This document shows, piece by piece, positions 1-8,113 of a stretch of DNA of 64,000 nucleotides. Under the pieces are notes generated by a model. The model saw only the letters and a list, made by a program, of their open reading frames with translations. It was not told the DNA's origin and did no database searches. A program made the position numbers and the translations under genes. Origin of the DNA: JAAYBF01 sp963715445 (lineage in GTDB: Bacteria; Actinomycetota; Thermoleophilia; Solirubrobacterales; Thermoleophilaceae). Position 1 is the stretch's first letter. The number at the start of each line of letters is the position of its first letter. The stretch lies in NCBI GenBank assembly GCA_963715445.1, contig OY970240.1, forward strand, positions 1,550,001-1,614,000, written 5' to 3'.

Positions 1-2
1 CT

Positions 3-389
3 CCGCCGGATCCGGCGGAGCAGGTTGAGCGCCTCGAGTCCGCCCGGTATCTCTTCGAGACGGTCGGCACGATCGACGAGCTCTCCTGGCGCGTGGTCCT
101 GCTGCGGCGTGTCTGGGGCCTGTCCCCAGCCGAGGTCTGCAGCACGCTCGGAATCAGCCGGCGGACCTACCGCACCGAGCATGCCCGCGCCCTGACGCTG
201 ATCTACAAGCGCCTGTCGGAGACCCTCGCCGGCCAGGAGTGCGCGGGACGCCACGACTCCCTGCGAGCGGTGGCGGCCAGCGAGGCCGCGGGAGGGCTCG
301 AGCAGGAGGTGAGCGCCCATGTGCGCAACTGCTCCGGCTGCCGTCGCCTGCTCGCCTCGATGCAGCGCGGCGAGCCTGTCGCCGCCTAG
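3..389 (+). CDS. RNA polymerase sigma factor-like protein, 3' part, with zinc-finger tail
   Basis: The reading frame is open from the first bases of the window, so the gene starts outside it. The visible part has a sigma-70 region 4-type helix-turn-helix (SPAEVCSTLGISRRTY), which would bind the -35 element. It is followed by a C-terminal HxxxCxxC motif (HVRNCSGC), as in zf-HC2 anti-sigma domains. A region 4 HTH and an anti-sigma-like zinc finger in one chain suggest a self-regulated sigma factor. The N-terminal region 2 cannot be seen, so a stand-alone HTH regulator is the alternative. Confidence 0.6.
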   Translation, partial: PPDPAEQVERLESARYLFETVGTIDELSWRVVLLRRVWGLSPAEVCSTLGISRRTYRTEHARALTLIYKRLSETLAGQECAGRHDSLRAVAASEAAGGLEQEVSAHVRNCSGCRRLLASMQRGEPVAA

Positions 390-446
390 CGCTCGGCGGT
401 CCGGGCCGAGAGGCCCCGGTCTCGCCGGGCTGGGATGTCCCTTCTC

Positions 447-683
447 CTATGCACCGTCGAGGTCGTTGCGCGCCGCGTGTAGCGCGTCGGCCAGTGCGGG
501 GATGAGCACCCCCTCCAGCACGGCACCCTGCTCGAGCCTCGCCGCCAGGCAGGAGAGGACGGTCTGCCGTGTCTTCCACCCGAACCTGCCCTCGATCAGG
601 GGGTGCAGCTGCTCTTCCAGCTCGGGATCGGATCGCAGCGCGGCGTCGAGCGCGGCGCGCTCGGAGTTGCTCAACTCGTGCAT
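447..683 (-). CDS. Small hypothetical protein
   Basis: This is a 78-residue protein starting at an ATG (MHELSNSERAAL). A longer in-frame version reaching 767 is possible, but it would run into the leader of the divergent gene at 780. It is charged and predicted helical, with no signal peptide or recognisable motif. I do not recognise the family. Its high Leu/Ala/Glu content fits a soluble helical protein. Confidence 0.45.
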   Translation of the reverse strand: MHELSNSERAALDAALRSDPELEEQLHPLIEGRFGWKTRQTVLSCLAARLEQGAVLEGVLIPALADALHAARNDLDGA

Positions 684-779
684 TGCTAATAGGTCGCCGC
701 AGGGGGCAGAACTGTCCACGGGACGGACGTTCGGCGGCTTGGCGAGCAAAACGAGCTCCGCCGGCAACTTACATAGACC

Positions 780-1886
780 GTGAGCGACTTCCGTTCAGCA
801 GACCGGCCCGGAGAGCATCGGGAGCCCGCGCGCCCTCGGCGGCCGGTGATCACGCCCGAGAGGGCGCAGCCCGGGCATGCGCCGTCACCTGTGTGCGAGG
901 ACGAGTTCTTTCGGCAGCTGGTGGGCGGGACGCTCAACGAGCAGGCGGCCCCCGCCGTGGAGAGGGCGCCCGCGCCCGCGCCGGTGCGGGCGCCGCGCCG
1001 CGCCGATCTCGGGCGCCGGCTTTCCGAGCGCCTCCCGGCCCTCCCTCGGCTGCCACGCATGCCGCGCATCCCGGCGATGCGCGATGCGCGCCGCGCGGGA
1101 GCGCTGGCCATGGGGGCGATCCTGCTGGTGGGTGTCGTGGCCATCGCTCGCGGCAGCGGCACCGGGGGCACCAACGGAGCGGCCGAGCGGAGCCAGGCGA
1201 TCAAGCCGATGCCGCCCGCGGAGTGGGGCGGTGGCGGCAGCGTCGCCGTCGAGAGCACCGAGCTGATCGTCCGCTGGTCGGGCGCCTCCCGCGGCGACGC
1301 GACCGGAGTGGCTCGCCGCAAGGTCGGCTGGATCCGCGACGGACGTCTCTCGATCACAGGCACCGTGCGCACCCCGGGCGGCTACCGGCCGGGCGATGGG
1401 CCGATCTCCGTGTCGGCGTCCGAAGGAGGCGAGGACGGAGAGGAGACCCAGGTCGGCGAGCTCACGCCGAACAGGGAGGGCGACTTCCAAGCCGATGTCG
1501 CGCTCGATCGGGGCGCTCCCCGCAAGGTCCTCACCTTCGCCTACTCGCGTGAGGGGGGAAGGGCGCCGCTGGCGACCGCCACGGCGGTCCTGGAGGTGGA
1601 GGGCGGGCTCACGGTGAACGTGCGCAGGAGCCGCCGCTCGGTGATCCTGAGCGGGCAGACTCGACCTGGCAGGGCCTCGCTGAGCATCGCGGCGCGTGCG
1701 CCGCGGAGCGCGTGGTCTCGGCAGTCGAGCGTTCAGAGCGACGCTCGCGGCCGCTGGCGCGAGCGGATCCACTTGCCGCGCCCGGCCCCGCGGGGCCGCT
1801 ACGCCTTCCGCGTCAGCATGGGCGGCGATGCCGAGCAGGGGTTCCTGCCGGCGAGCCGCAAGCGGTTCGTGCTCGTTCGGCGATGA
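780..1886 (+). CDS. Membrane-anchored protein with extracellular beta-type domain
   Basis: The protein has 368 residues and a GTG start. A Pro/Arg-rich cytoplasmic N-terminus of about 105 residues is followed by one transmembrane helix (about 107-124, ALAMGAILLVGVVAIA). The outside part is Gly- and Thr-rich and alternates hydrophobic residues, as in Ig-like or carboxypeptidase-regulatory-like beta-sandwich repeats, roughly 165-270 and 275-368. The topology resembles anti-sigma/RsgI-type proteins or surface-anchored adhesins, and the sigma-like gene just upstream makes an accessory role for that regulator conceivable. No catalytic motif is visible. Confidence 0.6.
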   Translation: MSDFRSADRPGEHREPARPRRPVITPERAQPGHAPSPVCEDEFFRQLVGGTLNEQAAPAVERAPAPAPVRAPRRADLGRRLSERLPALPRLPRMPRIPAMRDARRAGALAMGAILLVGVVAIARGSGTGGTNGAAERSQAIKPMPPAEWGGGGSVAVESTELIVRWSGASRGDATGVARRKVGWIRDGRLSITGTVRTPGGYRPGDGPISVSASEGGEDGEETQVGELTPNREGDFQADVALDRGAPRKVLTFAYSREGGRAPLATATAVLEVEGGLTVNVRRSRRSVILSGQTRPGRASLSIAARAPRSAWSRQSSVQSDARGRWRERIHLPRPAPRGRYAFRVSMGGDAEQGFLPASRKRFVLVRR

Positions 1887-1897
1887 GGCGCTTGCGC

Positions 1898-4800
1898 CTA
1901 CCGGGGGTGCTTCGGGCTCGGCCACCACTCCTCGGGCAGCAGCGCCACGCGTTCGGGGCGAAGCTCGGCCTCGGCGCCTCGCACCCGCGGCGGCAGCGCC
2001 GGTAGGCGCAGCGCCAGGGCCTGCCCGCCGAGGAGCCATTCCAGGCAAGTGAAGGCGATGTGGGCTCGGCCGGGGTAGTCGAACTCCGCCGGGTCGTAGC
2101 GCCCGGCGTTCGAGAAGCCGAGGGTCATCGCCGAGTCGGCGGTGCGCAGCAGCGTGAAGAGCAGCTTCGGAGACAGCGCGACGAACACGACGACCGGGCG
2201 CCCGCGCCGCTCGTAGCCCCACCTGCGCGTGCGCAGGCACCAGCCGCCGAGGAAGTGGTCGTAGGCGGTGAACCGCTCGATATCGCGAGCGGCCTTCCCG
2301 TTGCGCCCCATCTCCACGAGCATGTCGAGCGTTCCGCGCCTCGGCCCGACGGGGCCTTGGAGCTCGAGCGACAGGTCCGGCTCGAGCACGACCGGGGCGT
2401 CCAGCTGCTCGCCGTGGGCGCCGACCCCGGGCGCAGGCAGCAGGTCCGCGAGCCGCAGGCCGCGGTCGCGGCGGTCGCGATGGACCATCCCGATGTCCCA
2501 GCGCCCGCCGGGCATGCGTGTGGTGTGCCAGTGCACCTGGGTAGCCGGGCCGCCGTACTGGCGCAGTGACGCAAGCACGAGCTGGATCGCCAGCTCGCGT
2601 GGGACCTCCTCGCCGTTGCCGGTCTGCGGCAGCGGGCGGCTGGGCTGCAGGTAAGTGGGCGGCTCGCCGTCCGGGCGCAGCTCCTCGTGCCGGGCGCGCA
2701 GGTAGTCCAGGCCGCGCGGCGCGACGGTGAAGAGGCGCGGCCTGCGGCCGCGGCGGCCTTCGATCGACACGTCGCTGCGCGCGATCAGGCCCGCGTCGTG
2801 CAGCCGGGCGACCCGCTCGCGCAGCACCCGCTCGCTCGGGCGCTCCTCCAGCAGGCTGCCCAAGAGGCGCGGCACGGCGAACTTCAGCCGGGCGATCGTC
2901 TCGAGGGTGTGGGCGTCCCCGTCGCTCAGGCTCAGCTGGGCGGCGGGCGTTCGCCACGCAGCGTCGGGATGGGTGGCGAGCTTTGCGGCCGCCACGCGGC
3001 GCGCCCGCCGCTCGGCGGCACGGCGGCCCTCCTCCTTGTCGATCCCGGCGGCCTCGGACTCGGCGAGCACCTGATCGTGGGCCTGGCGGGCGGCCCGCTT
3101 GGCCTCCGTGCGGATGTCGTCGCCGGCGATAACCCACCCGCCGACGCGCGCTATCGCCTCGAACGCGGCGACCTCGCGCAGCGCCTGCTGGGCCTGCTCG
3201 GTGGCGGGGCCGAGATCGTGGTGGGGCAGAGCCCGGGTGGTCGCCTGGCAGGCCACCTCCAGCACGCGGCTCGGCTTCAGCGCGGTCTCCCTGCCGGTCT
3301 CGGAAGCATCGGAGTGCTCGATCTCGACGCCGCCGACGCTCTCCCACCGCGGGATCGGGGCCTCGCCCTCGCCTTCCGGGGCCCGCTCGCGCTCGGGCGA
3401 ATGCTCGCGTTCGACCGGACGCTCGCGTTCGGGCTGGGGCATCGGCGGGCGGTCGGGCTCGAGGGGGCGGTCCGGCTCGAGGGGGCGGTCCGGCTTCGGG
3501 GTCTCGGTCGAGGACCCCTTCGCCTCGCGCCTGAACAGCTGGGTGTCGTAGGAGGAGGCGCGGGCGGTCGTGCCGGTGCGCAGCTCCGACGCGGCCGCAG
3601 CCGCCCGATCGGCTGCCGGGGTGGACGCCTTGCGCATCGCGCCCTCGGGCATCTTCCCGACCGTCTGCTCGGCCACCTCGCGCGCGTCGGCGCGGGAGGG
3701 CGCGCTCGAGGTGGTCGGCCGGGCTTGGCCGCCGAGGCCCGCCGGGACCTCGTGGCTCGCCAGCGCGCTCATGTCCTCGGGGTAGCGGCTGAACATCTCG
3801 GACTGGCGGCTGAGGTGCTCCGCGCGCCAGCCGTCGGAGATCTCGTCGAGCTCTGGCATCCGGAAGGTCTGGCTGACGAAGGCGGGCAGGCGCGTGGCGC
3901 CGCCGCCGTTGCCGGGCGTGCAGACGAGCGACACGAGCGCATGATGGTCCCGCAGCGTCTGCATCCGGGCCGGGTCGAAGGGCATGCGTGCACGGCTGGT
4001 GGGGTCGGCGCGCACCATCGTCTCGTAGACCGAGCGGAAGATCTGGCTGTGCTGGTCGGCGTCCTCCGAGTCCGACATGCGGAAGAGGAACTTCGACTGC
4101 ATCAGGTTGCCGACGCCCTTGATGATCTTCTCGCGCCGGGCGGCGCTCGGCGCATCGGCTCCCAGCTGCGACACGTACTGCACCGCCGCGGCCACGGTGA
4201 GACCCGCCTCGCGGTGCGTGGCGGTCATCGTGATCAGCGTGTCGGTGATGAGGCGGTGCGCCTCGTCGATGATCAGCGAGACCCGCGGGCGGTGCGCCTG
4301 CGGCACTGCCACCTGCCGCTTCATCTGCAGGTCGAGCATGTGCACGATGAAGTTGGTGAGGATCGAGGCCTGGTCCTCCCCAATCAGCTCGATCCGGGGG
4401 TTGACGATCAGCGTGTCGTGCGCCTCGATCACCGATCGCAGCGACAGCCGCTCGGGATGGCCGACGAAGCGCCGCACCGAGGCCGCGGCTCCCACCAGCG
4501 GGCGGATCTTGTTGGCCGGCGCCTCCATCCGCTTGGCGATGTCCGTGAGGTTGTCGCGCGCCTGGCGCGGGATCTCGTAGAGCAGCGTGTCGGCCACCTG
4601 ATCGAGGTTCGGGAGCTTCTGGCAGGCCCGCCCGGCCGCCTGGTGCCAGCGGTTGGGCTGCACGCGCCGACGGCCGCGCCCGGCCTCCTCGTCCTCGAAG
4701 CGGTCCGACGGGGCGAACATCTGGGAGAGCACCTCGAACGAGCCCGAGAACCCGTGCTGGGCGGGGTCGCGCCTCTCGCGCTCGCAGCGCTGCTCGTGCT

Positions 4801-5350
4801 CCCACCAGGCGATCGCCATCGTGCCCACCACCGCCCGCTCGATCAGGTCCTCGGACGACCCCATGATCTGGCCGGGGTAGAGGTCCAGCAGCGAGCGGGT
4901 GATCGCGTCGGCGATGCGGGCGAACTCGTCGGCGAGCCCCGTGGGGGTCCATCCCGGCTCGACCCGCAGGGGGGTCAGGCCGAAGGCGGGGTGCCCGAGG
5001 TCCAGGTACCAGACGCGCTTGGTGCCCTCCCGCCAGTCCTGGGCCTCCTCGTCCCACCAGCGCTTGGGGACGTCCGGCGGGGTGAGCCGCAGGAGGCGCT
5101 CGGACAGCGAGCCCTTCATGTCCAGCACCACGGTTGCGGTGTTCGGGGCGAGGATGTCGCTGAGCGCGATGCGCATCAGCATCGAGCTCTTGCCGGAGCC
5201 CTGGCCGCCGGCCAGCAGCATGTTGTAGATGCGGTCCTGCTGGCGGACGCTCCACGGGATGTTCGGCAGACCTCGGCCGAGCGCGAGCCCGGGATCGGGG
5301 TCGATTCGGCCGGGCAGCGCGAGCGGCGGATGGCCGTTCGGGTGGCTCAC
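1898..5350 (-). CDS. VirD4/TraD-like type IV coupling ATPase with C-terminal winged helix
   Basis: This 1150-residue protein is the likely coupling protein that feeds DNA into the secretion channel. Walker A (GGQGSGKSSM) lies near residues 46-55 and Walker B (RVSLIIDEAH) near 357-368, so one P-loop domain fills about residues 25-520. A Pro/Glu/Arg-rich linker with DRPLEP repeats follows at about 615-665. Next comes a winged-helix segment (about 805-890) of the replication-relaxation type, then a further C-terminal domain. The GTG start overlaps the upstream stop in a GTGA, so translation is probably coupled. It is the last gene of the operon. No N-terminal transmembrane helices are present; the neighbouring gene at 5347 could supply them. 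Confidence 0.8.
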   Translation of the reverse strand: MSHPNGHPPLALPGRIDPDPGLALGRGLPNIPWSVRQQDRIYNMLLAGGQGSGKSSMLMRIALSDILAPNTATVVLDMKGSLSERLLRLTPPDVPKRWWDEEAQDWREGTKRVWYLDLGHPAFGLTPLRVEPGWTPTGLADEFARIADAITRSLLDLYPGQIMGSSEDLIERAVVGTMAIAWWEHEQRCERERRDPAQHGFSGSFEVLSQMFAPSDRFEDEEAGRGRRRVQPNRWHQAAGRACQKLPNLDQVADTLLYEIPRQARDNLTDIAKRMEAPANKIRPLVGAAASVRRFVGHPERLSLRSVIEAHDTLIVNPRIELIGEDQASILTNFIVHMLDLQMKRQVAVPQAHRPRVSLIIDEAHRLITDTLITMTATHREAGLTVAAAVQYVSQLGADAPSAARREKIIKGVGNLMQSKFLFRMSDSEDADQHSQIFRSVYETMVRADPTSRARMPFDPARMQTLRDHHALVSLVCTPGNGGGATRLPAFVSQTFRMPELDEISDGWRAEHLSRQSEMFSRYPEDMSALASHEVPAGLGGQARPTTSSAPSRADAREVAEQTVGKMPEGAMRKASTPAADRAAAAASELRTGTTARASSYDTQLFRREAKGSSTETPKPDRPLEPDRPLEPDRPPMPQPERERPVEREHSPERERAPEGEGEAPIPRWESVGGVEIEHSDASETGRETALKPSRVLEVACQATTRALPHHDLGPATEQAQQALREVAAFEAIARVGGWVIAGDDIRTEAKRAARQAHDQVLAESEAAGIDKEEGRRAAERRARRVAAAKLATHPDAAWRTPAAQLSLSDGDAHTLETIARLKFAVPRLLGSLLEERPSERVLRERVARLHDAGLIARSDVSIEGRRGRRPRLFTVAPRGLDYLRARHEELRPDGEPPTYLQPSRPLPQTGNGEEVPRELAIQLVLASLRQYGGPATQVHWHTTRMPGGRWDIGMVHRDRRDRGLRLADLLPAPGVGAHGEQLDAPVVLEPDLSLELQGPVGPRRGTLDMLVEMGRNGKAARDIERFTAYDHFLGGWCLRTRRWGYERRGRPVVVFVALSPKLLFTLLRTADSAMTLGFSNAGRYDPAEFDYPGRAHIAFTCLEWLLGGQALALRLPALPPRVRGAEAELRPERVALLPEEWWPSPKHPR

Positions 5351-6666
5351 CGGGGGACCTTCGCCTTGTCGTCCATGACCAGCTCGCCGTGGATTACCTC
5401 GGCATCGGCCTCCTCGGTGGCGCCGACGAGGGCGACCGGGGGAGGGAGCTCCAAGTCCACGATCCGCGCTCGCGCGACCTCCGTCGGAAGCGGAAGGTGG
5501 GGGACGGTGTTGCGCTGCAGCGGCAACGCATGCTCGGACCCGAGCGAGGGCAGCTCGAGCAGCAGCGCCAGCTCTCGCGGCGAGACGAGCGTGGAGCCCG
5601 TCAGGTCGGGGATCAGCGGCGGCTCGCCGCGTGCCCAGCGGCGCTGGTAGAGACCCTGCCTGACCATCATCAGGCGCTCGGTGAGGTGGTTCGCTCCGCG
5701 CTGCGAGAGGGCTGGGGAGATCAGCTGCCGCGAGGCGCTCTGAAGCTCGCCGAAGGACTCCTTGCGGGTTCGCCCGCGCCGCCCGTGGCCCTCGTGCGCC
5801 TCCACCGCGACCTGCAGCTCGAGGAAGGCCATCGCGCCGCCCGCGCTCTGCAGCGCCTGCTGGACGTCGCCGGAGGAGGCGGCGTCCTGGCGCTCCCCTC
5901 CGCCGAGCCCGCTGAGCTTCTGAGCCGCCCGGCTGTCGAACTGGTCCGGCGCCGGCATGAGGCACCAGCGCACGCACGAGACGCGTCCCGCCTGCTGCTG
6001 CTGGCGGATGATCCCGGCCATCGTCGAGCGGACGCTGGAACCTCCCTGCTGGCTGGAGGGGGCGCCGATCGGCAGCGCCCACGAGCGCACCTTGCGCACG
6101 CGCACCACGTGTCCGGGCACGAACGCCGGCCGCACGAACTCGAGCGGTGCCCCGTGGGGGTCGGAGGGGTCCGAGCGCAGGGTCAGGTCCGGATAGGCGT
6201 GGCGCAGCGCGGCCAGCGCGCTCTGGCAGCTGTGGCGCTCGCAGAGCAGCATCAGCGCGGCCGTGCCGGTCTCGCCGGGATTCGCGGGCGGGAGGAACCA
6301 CGACTCGATGCCGAGCCACGGCTGTCCCGCTGTGACGCGGTGGGTCAGCGACGCCCTGATCGACTGCACGAGCTGCTCGCAGGCGCCTGCGACGTCCTCC
6401 AGCGGCGCCTCGCCCGCCTGGGAGAGCACCAGCTGATAGCGGACCATCGGGCGGCGGCGGCGGATCCGGATCCGGGCGACGATGCTCATCCCGATCGACA
6501 GGAAGAAGAACCCGAAGCAGCCGGCCATGACCATCAGCGGGAAGGCGATCTCCTTCCATAGGTCGCCGAGGCCCTCCCCTGTGGCCTGGAGGCTCAGGAC
6601 CGCGACCAGGGCGAAGGTGATGAGGCACACCAGGATCGCGAGTGGGACACGTCCGCCGGCCATCAC
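5347..6666 (-). CDS. Two-helix membrane protein of the T4SS operon
   Basis: The protein has 439 residues. Two transmembrane helices sit at the N-terminus (about 8-28 and 40-62), followed by a basic RIRIRRRR stop-transfer stretch and a long cytoplasmic region. It overlaps its upstream neighbour by 4 bases and the coupling ATPase gene in a GTGA. The coupling ATPase lacks membrane helices, so a role as its membrane anchor or partner is a reasonable inference. I recognise no named family. A second Met directly after the first is an equal choice of start. Confidence 0.65.
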   Translation of the reverse strand: MMAGGRVPLAILVCLITFALVAVLSLQATGEGLGDLWKEIAFPLMVMAGCFGFFFLSIGMSIVARIRIRRRRPMVRYQLVLSQAGEAPLEDVAGACEQLVQSIRASLTHRVTAGQPWLGIESWFLPPANPGETGTAALMLLCERHSCQSALAALRHAYPDLTLRSDPSDPHGAPLEFVRPAFVPGHVVRVRKVRSWALPIGAPSSQQGGSSVRSTMAGIIRQQQQAGRVSCVRWCLMPAPDQFDSRAAQKLSGLGGGERQDAASSGDVQQALQSAGGAMAFLELQVAVEAHEGHGRRGRTRKESFGELQSASRQLISPALSQRGANHLTERLMMVRQGLYQRRWARGEPPLIPDLTGSTLVSPRELALLLELPSLGSEHALPLQRNTVPHLPLPTEVARARIVDLELPPPVALVGATEEADAEVIHGELVMDDKAKVPR

Positions 6667-7232
6667 GCCGTCAGCACCTCGATCAGGGCTCCGGAGATGA
6701 GGATCACGACGATCGATCCCACCGCGCGGCGCATCGCACGGGGACCGTGTGGCTCACGCTGCTCGGGATTCCGGGCCAGCCAGAGCCCGGTTCGCGCGCC
6801 GATCGCGAGCGCCGCCACCTCGAGCAGCCACCAGCGCGCGGAGTCGGCGAGCCAGGCCGGGTCCGCACCGCCGACGGCGCCGATCGTCCCCAGGGAGCGC
6901 GCCACGATCACCACGCACGGGAGCGAGAAGAGCAGGGCGATCCTCCGGTGGCCCACGAGCCGGTGGCCGGCCGCGAGCCAGCCCCCGATCAGCGGGACGA
7001 GCACGATGAGCATGTTGTTGATGAAGATGTCGAGGATCAGCAGCGGCCGGTTCGGCAGCTCCGCCTCGCTCTCTCCGATCCAGTCGGGGGCGACCACGAG
7101 GGTGGTCGCCGCGACCGCCAGGATCACGGCCACGAAGGCGCCGAAGGCGCGGGCCAGCTCCCCGCCGGTGGGAGGCCCATCGCCTCTTCGCTCGGGGTGA
7201 GACCGGTCCCCCAGGATCGCGGGCGGCGTCAC
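6663..7232 (-). CDS. SpoIIM-like polytopic membrane protein
   Basis: The protein has about 189 residues from a GTG five bases after the preceding stop. A longer form starting inside the preceding gene is possible. It has four to five transmembrane helices. A segment reading FINNMLIVLVPLIGG, followed much later by WWLLEVAALAIGA, resembles the spaced NN and LE signatures of the SpoIIM/UPF0754-like membrane family. Its job in a conjugation operon is unknown; it may be a membrane partner of the ParA-like or coupling protein. It overlaps the next gene by 4 bases. Confidence 0.55.
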   Translation of the reverse strand: MTPPAILGDRSHPERRGDGPPTGGELARAFGAFVAVILAVAATTLVVAPDWIGESEAELPNRPLLILDIFINNMLIVLVPLIGGWLAAGHRLVGHRRIALLFSLPCVVIVARSLGTIGAVGGADPAWLADSARWWLLEVAALAIGARTGLWLARNPEQREPHGPRAMRRAVGSIVVILISGALIEVLTA

Positions 7233-7237
7233 GGTGC

Positions 7238-8113
7238 TCAGCGCGCGAGTCCGCACAGCTCCTCGATCCCGGGCAGGCACTGGCTCACCTTCGCGCTCCA
7301 GTCGCCCTCTGCTCCGCCGTGGCTGGGGATCCGCACGACGGGGCAGCCGCGCCTGTCGCCGAGCGCCGAGAGCCGCTTGGTCGAGGGCGCTCGCTCCTCG
7401 GCCTGCCAGACGGCGATGGCCTCGTTGCCGGCGGGCTCGAAGAGCACGAGGGGGAGCCTGCGCTCCGCGATCTCCATCGAGTGGGCTCGCGCCGGCACCA
7501 CCCACACGTGGAGGTGGCTGCGCGCCCCGACGGCCGCGGCCAGCTGGCTGCTGTCGATCATCCCGAGGTCAACCGCGATCAGCCCGTGGTGCGGCGCGGC
7601 GTGGTCGAGCACGCGCGCGACCGCGTCCACGACCTCGTCGTTGTCCCAGCGCAGGGCCTGCCAGGTGCGGTCCTCGTGGACTGCCAGGCGGGCGAGCTGG
7701 GCCACCTGCGCGTCGTTGGCCCCGGTCTCCACGGCGTGGGCGATTCTCGCCACCACCGTCTCGTTGGTGCGGTCGAGCTCCTCGACGCCGTTCGGCGGGG
7801 CGCCGATGATCCGCACCCCGGCCTCGTTGACGCCGAATGGCTGCTGGATCCCCTCGCCTTTCACCGCGACGGCGGCGATCGCCTCCGCGGTGCTCTGGGC
7901 GGCGGCCTCTCCCAGCACGGCCAGACCTCCACGGCTGCGCCCGGCGAGATCGACCGTCAGGGCGGGCGCACCGCGCGCGGCGGTGATCGCGTGGGCGAGC
8001 AGCAGGCACATCGTGGTGGCGCCGGCGCCGCCGTGCACTCCCGCGAACGAGACCATGGTGGCCGGGGTGCTCCACGCCAGCCGGTCCGCCAGGCTGCGAC
8101 TCGAGGTCAGCAT
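7238..8113 (-). CDS. ParA/MinD-like P-loop protein with degenerate Walker A
   Basis: This 291-residue protein starts at an ATG that overlaps the end of the VirB4 gene by 7 bases. Residues 21-45 have the fold signature of a ParA/MinD/TadZ-type deviant Walker A. The motif reads GVHGGAGATT, so both the signature lysine and the P-loop lysine (KGGxxKT in active members) are missing. A hydrophobic strand ending in Asp (LIAVDLGM) is near 190. The rest keeps the ParA-like pattern. It may be a structural, non-hydrolysing localisation factor, as described for TadZ/CpaE relatives. Confidence 0.65.
   Translation of the reverse strand: MLTSSRSLADRLAWSTPATMVSFAGVHGGAGATTMCLLLAHAITAARGAPALTVDLAGRSRGGLAVLGEAAAQSTAEAIAAVAVKGEGIQQPFGVNEAGVRIIGAPPNGVEELDRTNETVVARIAHAVETGANDAQVAQLARLAVHEDRTWQALRWDNDEVVDAVARVLDHAAPHHGLIAVDLGMIDSSQLAAAVGARSHLHVWVVPARAHSMEIAERRLPLVLFEPAGNEAIAVWQAEERAPSTKRLSALGDRRGCPVVRIPSHGGAEGDWSAKVSQCLPGIEELCGLAR

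Noticed and set aside
885..5255. Very long minus-strand open frame in the secretion operon region
   Set aside because: It is a shadow of the real coupling ATPase and other genes in another frame. The composition is Arg/Pro/Ala-rich without domain patterns, as usual for high-GC alternative frames.
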